Part shown: one piece after another, positions 59,440 through 64,000 of the stretch
How positions within the stretch are numbered: the first letter of the stretch is position 1
Layout: each line of letters starts with the position of its first letter
Assembly (NCBI GenBank): GCA_018623155.1
Contig: JAAZVZ010000002.1
Span: 101,434 to 165,433, forward strand
Origin: Glaciecola sp.
Lineage (GTDB): Bacteria; Pseudomonadota; Gammaproteobacteria; Enterobacterales; Alteromonadaceae
Length of the DNA: 64,000 nucleotides
Direction of reading: 5' to 3'
The notes under the pieces: model-generated
What the model saw: only the letters and a program-made list of their open reading frames with translations
Told to the model about the DNA's origin: nothing
The model's database searches: none
Made by a program: the position numbers and the translations under genes

Positions 59440-60332
59440 GAGTGTAGATGATATCCCGGTGCAATGGTTCTGTTTTCAGCTTCATCGAGTACTTCCAGGT
59501 TGGCAAGTTGTAACTGATACTCAGCGCCTTTTAGTGAAGCATGTGGCGAACAGTCTACATTCCAACGACGTAACAAGTACCCCGCCATTGCTTTTCTAAC
59601 ATGGACAATGAGCTTGCCATCGGTCATGCCAAAATCTAATTCAATCGCAGTGGGGTGTGAGATATTTTTGCTATGTGGAATCAACGTTAATGGAAGCAAC
59701 GTCTGCCATTGCTCATCCGCAGCTTGCTCCTCGGCATAAACCGTTTCATCATCCATCATACTCACATGGGACAAACGCGTGAGAACAAAGTCCCTAAAAC
59801 TCTGGGATTTGCGGTCGAATGCCCGCACATGCCAGCGCTGACCATTGTCAACAATGCTATGCGGAACCAGCTCACGAGCACCAGAACCGCTCGATAATGA
59901 TGTGTATATCACACTTACTACTTTGTGCTGTATCATGGCTTGAGATAACGTCGCAATGACATCGATGTTGGGTGTGTTAAGGTTAGATGGCTTTTCCACT
60001 GGAAAAGCAACTTCACCAATTGCATCAGAACCATCACTGATTTGATGCGTTAATTTAATGAGCGTTTTATGTGCATCATGGGTGAATAAAGGCGAAAACT
60101 CAGGCGCGATAAAATATTTTTTGACTGCGTTGTCATAGTGCATATTGTCCGGCTTTAATGATTTATAAAGATTGATGTCACGTGTCGCTGCTGCTAAACC
60201 CAGCTCAAAATGCTGAACAATTTGACTGCGCGTCATCATTCCCGTGAAATAAAGGGTAAAATCAATATATGCCAAGCGTTGTTTCTGTGCAAAGCTCATA
60301 TCTGGTAGAGACTCTTTCAACGTTTCAGCCAT
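59436..60332 (-). CDS. WYL-domain transcriptional regulator
   Basis: The protein (about 298 residues) has an N-terminal winged-helix-like region (AYIDFTLYFTGMMTRSQIVQHFELGLAAATRDINLYKSL, about 20-58) and a central WYL domain (about 130-200; QRWHVRAFDRKSQSFRDFVLTRLS). WYL proteins often sense nucleotides or nucleic acids and repress neighbouring genes. ATGs at 60332 and 60347 are both possible; AGG upstream of 60332 favours it. It is followed by the MFS gene with overlapping codons, and an inverted repeat lies just upstream. Confidence 0.85.
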   Translation of the reverse strand: MAETLKESLPDMSFAQKQRLAYIDFTLYFTGMMTRSQIVQHFELGLAAATRDINLYKSLKPDNMHYDNAVKKYFIAPEFSPLFTHDAHKTLIKLTHQISDGSDAIGEVAFPVEKPSNLNTPNIDVIATLSQAMIQHKVVSVIYTSLSSGSGARELVPHSIVDNGQRWHVRAFDRKSQSFRDFVLTRLSHVSMMDDETVYAEEQAADEQWQTLLPLTLIPHSKNISHPTAIELDFGMTDGKLIVHVRKAMAGYLLRRWNVDCSPHASLKGAEYQLQLANLEVLDEAENRTIAPGYHLHS

Positions 60333-60358
60333 GTCATTGCCTATCATGAAATTCAGGT

Positions 60359-60389
60359 ATGTATCAAAATAATATGTATCATTTTGATA
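60359..60389. promoter_or_regulatory. Candidate operator upstream of the WYL regulator/MFS operon
   Basis: TATCAAAAT (60362-60370) and ATTTTGATA (60381-60389) form a perfect 9-bp inverted repeat with a 10-nt spacer. Within it ATGTATCA occurs twice, 15 bases apart (60359 and 60374). It lies 27-57 nt upstream of the regulator start, as expected for autoregulation. Confidence 0.55.
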
Positions 60390-60481
60390 TTTATGTCAAT
60401 GGGATTTGCCATAACACGGTATGACACACACAACAAAATATGGCATGATCCAATCTAAGAAACGTCTTAAGATCTTTCATT

Positions 60482-60988
60482 ATGGAATTAGTCCAAATCA
60501 ATAAAACGCGTTACCGTAAACATCTCAATGTGGTGATTGTTTGTTGTATCATTGCACTTACATCGGGTAGCTTAGGCATCGCGCAAACTCTTATTGCGGT
60601 ATTCCCTGATCCAGATGGCAGTCATTTTCATTGGAATCTCTTGGGCGTAATTGTAACAGCCCTGATAATTGGCGGTATTTTGGGTAACATCAAGCAACAC
60701 CCTTTTATGAAAGAAGTGGTCTATGTTTGGGATCTCAAACAAGTCCTGAACAAACTTACCCGGAAAATGGCAACGTTAAAACGCGCAGCACAGGACGGAG
60801 ATATCGACGCGATGAATGCGATTCAGTATAGTTATGCCGGTTCTCGCTTATTGTGGCAACTCGATGACAATACTCTAGTCATGGATGAATTATCCATTGC
60901 TCAAGCCGAACTTGATGCATTAGCCAAACACCACAACGTGACTCTGGATGCGTCATCATTTCAGATATCACACCTCAAACAATATTAA
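60482..60988 (+). CDS. DUF3087 family membrane protein
   Basis: The 168-residue protein resembles DUF3087: INKTRYRKHLNVVIVCCIIALTSGSLGIAQTLIAVF gives the first transmembrane helix, and HFHWNLLGVIVTALIIGGILGNIKQHPFMKEVVYVWDLKQ the second and the start of a cytoplasmic helical domain. The family function is unknown and it is found mainly in marine gammaproteobacteria. It is divergent from the WYL regulator and convergent with the TRAP binding protein gene. Confidence 0.82.
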   Translation: MELVQINKTRYRKHLNVVIVCCIIALTSGSLGIAQTLIAVFPDPDGSHFHWNLLGVIVTALIIGGILGNIKQHPFMKEVVYVWDLKQVLNKLTRKMATLKRAAQDGDIDAMNAIQYSYAGSRLLWQLDDNTLVMDELSIAQAELDALAKHHNVTLDASSFQISHLKQY

Positions 60989-61011
60989 GTCTAAGTTAGA
61001 CCTAAAGAAAA

Positions 61012-62103
61012 TTACTCAAGGGCATTGAGATAAGCCTGATCTGAAATTTGGGTCCAATGACGAACCATCTTTAGGTAACTCTGTTGAGATTCAATGATTT
61101 CTTTGGTCAGCGGATCACGTGAAGCAAACTCAGAGAGTAATTTGTCATTTGCCTCACGCAATGCTTGCATCACCGGTTTGGGGAACGTTTTGATTTGCAC
61201 GTTTGGGTAATCTCGTTGCAACGTCGCCAAATTCACGGCACTTTCGTGATAGGAGTACGCATACATTTCAAAGGCAGATAACCGCATTGCATTTACTAGG
61301 ACCGCTTGTAAGTCGGATGGTAACCCCGCAAAACTGCGTTTATTGATCAAAAACTGTAAGTCGGCTCCAGGTTCATGCCAGCCGGTGTAATAGTATTTAG
61401 CAATCTGCTGGAAGCCCATGCGCAAATCCAGCGATGGGCCAACCCACTCAAGTGCATCTATTGCACCGCGCTCTAGTGCAGTATAAAGCTCCCCTGGTGC
61501 GACATTTGTTGGCTTTGCGCCAAGTTCAGCCATGATCTCACCAGCAAACCCAGGAATGCGCATTTTGAGTCCTTGTAAATCGTCAACTGAAGTTATTTCT
61601 TTCTGAAACCACCCTCCCATTTGATTGCCCGTGTTTCCTCCAGGAAAGGACATCAAACCAAACTTATCATAGACCTTATTCATCAGCCTTTGCCCATCTC
61701 CACCATAAAACCAGGCAAATTGTTCGGGGCTGGTGAGTCCAAACGGCATCGTGGTAAAGAACATCGTATTGATATCTTTGCCTTTCCAGTAATACGATGA
61801 GGTATGACCAAGGTCATATTGTCCAGAACGCACCATATCAAACACACCCAGGGGCGCTTTATGTTTATTGGCAGAATCTATGCGAATGATCAGTCTACCA
61901 TTCGACATATCTTTGACGTATCGAGCCATATTTTGAACAGACTCACCAAAAATAGGAAAATCTTTGCTCCACGTTTGCGCCAGTTTCAGTGTATAGGTCT
62001 TTTCATTAATTTTTGTAGCTCCATCTGTTTTTTGTTCCTGACTACAGCTCAACAGGAGTCCTACTGAACACAATAAAATACCGATACGCTGAATATGAAT
62101 CAT
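61012..62103 (-). CDS. TRAP transporter substrate-binding lipoprotein (DctP/TakP-like), no permease nearby
   Basis: The protein (363 residues from ATG 62103) has a lipoprotein signal (IGILLCSVGLLLSCSQEQ) and a DctP-family body. Motifs include TLKLAQTWSKDFPIFGESVQNMARYV at the start, the sugar/acid-binding arginine region SVDDLQGLKMRIPGFAGEIMAELGAKPTNVAPGELYTALERGAIDALEWVGP (about 185-238) and YYYTGWHEPGADLQFLINK. The sequence is closest to TakP-type proteins that bind 2-oxo acids. The DctQ and DctM membrane subunits are not adjacent and may lie elsewhere. The 154-nt gap to the next gene carries its promoter region. Confidence 0.88.
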   Translation of the reverse strand: MIHIQRIGILLCSVGLLLSCSQEQKTDGATKINEKTYTLKLAQTWSKDFPIFGESVQNMARYVKDMSNGRLIIRIDSANKHKAPLGVFDMVRSGQYDLGHTSSYYWKGKDINTMFFTTMPFGLTSPEQFAWFYGGDGQRLMNKVYDKFGLMSFPGGNTGNQMGGWFQKEITSVDDLQGLKMRIPGFAGEIMAELGAKPTNVAPGELYTALERGAIDALEWVGPSLDLRMGFQQIAKYYYTGWHEPGADLQFLINKRSFAGLPSDLQAVLVNAMRLSAFEMYAYSYHESAVNLATLQRDYPNVQIKTFPKPVMQALREANDKLLSEFASRDPLTKEIIESQQSYLKMVRHWTQISDQAYLNALE

Positions 62104-62275
62104 AATTTTAACAACTAACAAGCAACTAGAATGATGGATAGTTTACCGTTTGCAAGTCCAATAAGAAATAGTGACTGAGCAGGCAATAAAATAATAACAG
62201 TGTGTCATTAAAAAAATCGAAAAAGCTGATTACGTCGTATTATCAAAACAAACTATTTTTTTAGGTTGGTGTAAA

Positions 62276-63607
62276 GTGTTTCTACTACGTCGTATTTTAT
62301 TACTCCTGTGTGCATTCGTATTTTCATTTCCCGCCACAGCCACCACCTGCTCTATCCTAAAAAATAACTATATGGCTGAGATCGTTGCTGGGACAATCCA
62401 AGTTCCGCTGCATCACCCTGCTTTACTAGATATGTCATCTCGATATTCTTTACCTGAAGATACCCAATCCCAAATAACCCTTGCCTACTTTTATCGACCC
62501 AGTTTCTCTGACAATCCGGCTCCCCCTTTACTGGTTTTAAACGGAGGTCCAGGTGTGAGCAGTCACCATATGATGGCAAAAATGCTCACCGACAAGAGGC
62601 TATCCAATGTACCGCTAGTCTTTATGGACCAACGCGGCACTGGTTGTTCAACTCACTATCCAATTTTGGATAAAGCATCCATTGCACACGCTTTACACTG
62701 GGGTTCAAGCTCCATTGTTCATGATGCAGAACTATTGAGGAAATCACTCTTCCCCAATCAAAAATGGCGTTTGTTTGGTCACAGCTACGGTGGATTAATT
62801 GCATATCGATACATCGAACTACTGCCACACGCCCTCTCTGACGTCACCATATTTGGATACAGCCCAACACACGATCCCATCGATTGGCTGTATCGTCAGA
62901 CACGCTTTATCACAGAGCAGAGTCACGCATACTTAGCCAAATATCCTGATGACAAAAAGGTACTCACACATATGCGTTCTGTCATTGAAACGGATACCTG
63001 TTTACAAATGTCGCAATATGAGATTTGTGGTGATGCTATTCTCGACGCATTGGGACATCATCTCGCATTTTATGATTATTGGCCCAATGTTCACTATTTA
63101 TTAAATGAGCTTGCACAAGCTTGGGAAACACCTAGGGAACAGCAAGCGATGCTTGCCATTGCTAAGATTGCATTTGCAGGCTTTAAGTTACCTGGAGGCG
63201 GGTTAGTACAAAACGCCATATCCAACTATGAAATCGTCGCCGGCTACACGCCTAAACAAGCCTTTGACAAGGTGAATAAACGCATTATCCGTAACCGTAT
63301 CGATACCTCTAGCTGGTTGTTTAATCCTATTTATTACATACAAAACCTCACAACGGGTAATCGTGAGGATATTTTTGTTCAGAATATATCGCATTCTCTC
63401 TCATTAGCCAAAATTACAGAACACGTCAGCGAGCACCTTGATATAAGACTGAATTTATTCGCAGGAGAGCGAGATGGAATCGTCCCACCTGCACTATTTA
63501 CTGATATTAATTCACAGATCAAGTCACAACGGCATTTCACAATGTTACGCGATGCCGGTCACAATGATTTTATGCACGACCAAGTATTACAGGCACTCAA
63601 GAAATAA
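62276..63607 (+). CDS. Secreted S33 alpha/beta-hydrolase peptidase (proline iminopeptidase-like)
   Basis: The 443-residue protein begins at GTG 62276 with a signal peptide (ILLLLCAFVFSFPATATTC), so it is exported. It has the oxyanion region LLVLNGGPGVSSHHM (about 85-99), VFMDQRGTGCST, the nucleophile S170 in LFGHSYGGLIAYRY, an aspartate in AGERDGIVPP (about 395-405) and the histidine in RDAGHNDF near the C terminus. This is the S33 aminopeptidase or hydrolase pattern. It lies 90 nt upstream of the second pqqA on the same strand, and any functional link is unproven. Confidence 0.87.
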   Translation: MFLLRRILLLLCAFVFSFPATATTCSILKNNYMAEIVAGTIQVPLHHPALLDMSSRYSLPEDTQSQITLAYFYRPSFSDNPAPPLLVLNGGPGVSSHHMMAKMLTDKRLSNVPLVFMDQRGTGCSTHYPILDKASIAHALHWGSSSIVHDAELLRKSLFPNQKWRLFGHSYGGLIAYRYIELLPHALSDVTIFGYSPTHDPIDWLYRQTRFITEQSHAYLAKYPDDKKVLTHMRSVIETDTCLQMSQYEICGDAILDALGHHLAFYDYWPNVHYLLNELAQAWETPREQQAMLAIAKIAFAGFKLPGGGLVQNAISNYEIVAGYTPKQAFDKVNKRIIRNRIDTSSWLFNPIYYIQNLTTGNREDIFVQNISHSLSLAKITEHVSEHLDIRLNLFAGERDGIVPPALFTDINSQIKSQRHFTMLRDAGHNDFMHDQVLQALKK

Positions 63608-63697
63608 AAAATGTATTTTTCCTACTATTGAAGGGTATAGATGATCATTAAATCTGCCTATACTTATCGATAGTTTTTAACAAATGGAGTAAAAACT

Positions 63698-63769
63698 ATG
63701 TGGACTAAACCTGAATATCTTGAAATGAGATTAGGGTTTGAAGTTACGTTATATATTAGTAACCGATAA
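63698..63769 (+). CDS. pqqA: PQQ precursor peptide PqqA (copy 2)
   Basis: This second pqqA is also missing from the ORF track. It encodes [23 protein letters not shown], identical to copy 1 except Leu for Thr at residue 8, and keeps the Glu and Tyr that are crosslinked. The two genes differ at 15 of 72 bases, nearly all silent. TGGAGT precedes ATG 63698 by about seven bases. It has its own terminator and no pqqBCDE after it, so it is a stand-alone substrate gene that would be processed by the cluster 10 kb upstream. Confidence 0.93.
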   Translation: MWTKPEYLEMRLGFEVTLYISNR

Positions 63770-63783
63770 CATACGTCTAAATT

Positions 63784-63818
63784 AAAAAGGTTGCTCATGG
63801 CAACCTTTTTCTTTTTTT
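63784..63818 (+). terminator. Terminator after the second pqqA
   Basis: AAAAAGGTTGC TCATG GCAACCTTTTT followed by CTTTTTTT. It closely resembles the hairpin after the first pqqA, but with a perfect stem. Confidence 0.88.
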
Positions 63819-63950
63819 GCGAACCCATTGTAAGCTATGAAATGTTCTTCATATTGGATTAGATTAAACTAAAAATACAGTTTAATAAGGCAGTCTTAGG
63901 TATATCTGAGACTATTGGGTTTATTAGAATAATCACGGAGCAAAAGAAAA

Positions 63951-64000
63951 TGGTCGGTGTGATAGGATTTGAACCTACGACCCCTGACACCCCATGACAG
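63951..64000 (-). tRNA. tRNA-Pro (GGG), 3-prime part, cut by the window end
   Basis: The minus strand reads ...CTGTCATGGGGTGTCAG, GGGTCGTAGGTTCAAATCC and TATCACACCGACCA. Anticodon GGG sits in the loop CATGGGGTG, as in E. coli proL, and the CCA end is encoded. The 5-prime acceptor and D arm lie beyond position 64000. Confidence 0.9.

Overview
The window looks like a chromosomal segment of a marine gammaproteobacterium, most likely of the order Alteromonadales (Alteromonadaceae or a close relative). This rests on moderate A+T content, the trxB-aat-bpt-infA and clpA-clpS/cspD neighbourhood, the initiator-tRNA-rimP-nusA-infB-rbfA-truB-rpsO operon, HexR-type control of central carbon genes, and several families common in that order (DUF3087, DUF3307, DUF3422, DUF3106). 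The genus cannot be fixed from the sequence alone. No phage, insertion sequence, CRISPR array or rRNA gene was seen.

Positions 1-27 kb are mostly housekeeping genes. hexR and pyruvate kinase come first, with two HexR-like palindromes between them. They are followed by a saccharopine-dehydrogenase-like oxidoreductase, a YdjA-like nitroreductase, sppA, yfbV and trxB. Next is an N-degron block: aat, bpt, infA, and clpA/clpS on the opposite strand. After it come cspD, rluE, mnmA, hflD, purB, the ribosomal oxygenase gene roxA, a giant FAD/Fe-S dehydrogenase (YdiJ type), ppsA with its regulator ppsR, the rnfH/ratA pair, smpB, and a HAD-like protein that lacks its catalytic aspartates. A further HexR-like site lies between ppsA and ppsR, so HexR probably ties glycolytic and gluconeogenic flux together here.

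Positions 27-38 kb hold a metY-type sulfhydrylase. A tight cassette follows: a membrane-anchored coiled-coil protein, a PurD-like ATP-grasp enzyme and an alanine racemase, starting directly after a perfect 15-bp inverted repeat. Next, on the minus strand, is the translation operon read from the initiator tRNA through rimP, nusA, infB, rbfA and truB to rpsO, with no pnp after rpsO. Positions 38-50 kb hold phhB, a LysR regulator, an ECF sigma factor operon with a DUF3106 protein, a dimeric dUTPase, a DUF3422 protein, an acyl-CoA ligase, membrane proteins, an M49-like lipoprotein and an S9 peptidase.

Positions 51-64 kb hold a thiolase, an M17 aminopeptidase and a complete PQQ cofactor cluster, pqqA-B-C-D-E, followed by a very compact M16 (PqqF-like) peptidase. 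Then come a convergent WYL regulator/MFS exporter operon with an inverted repeat upstream, a DUF3087 protein, an orphan TRAP binding lipoprotein and a secreted S33 peptidase. A second pqqA with its own terminator follows about 10 kb from the first. The two PqqA peptides differ at one residue although the genes differ at 15 of 72 bases, so both appear to be under selection. The window ends inside a tRNA-Pro(GGG) gene.

Feature starts were moved from the ORF track where a Shine-Dalgarno sequence or family length indicated it. The clearest case is ppsA, where an internal GTG with GGAGG gives the family length. All family assignments come from reading motifs and recalling families; no database search was run.
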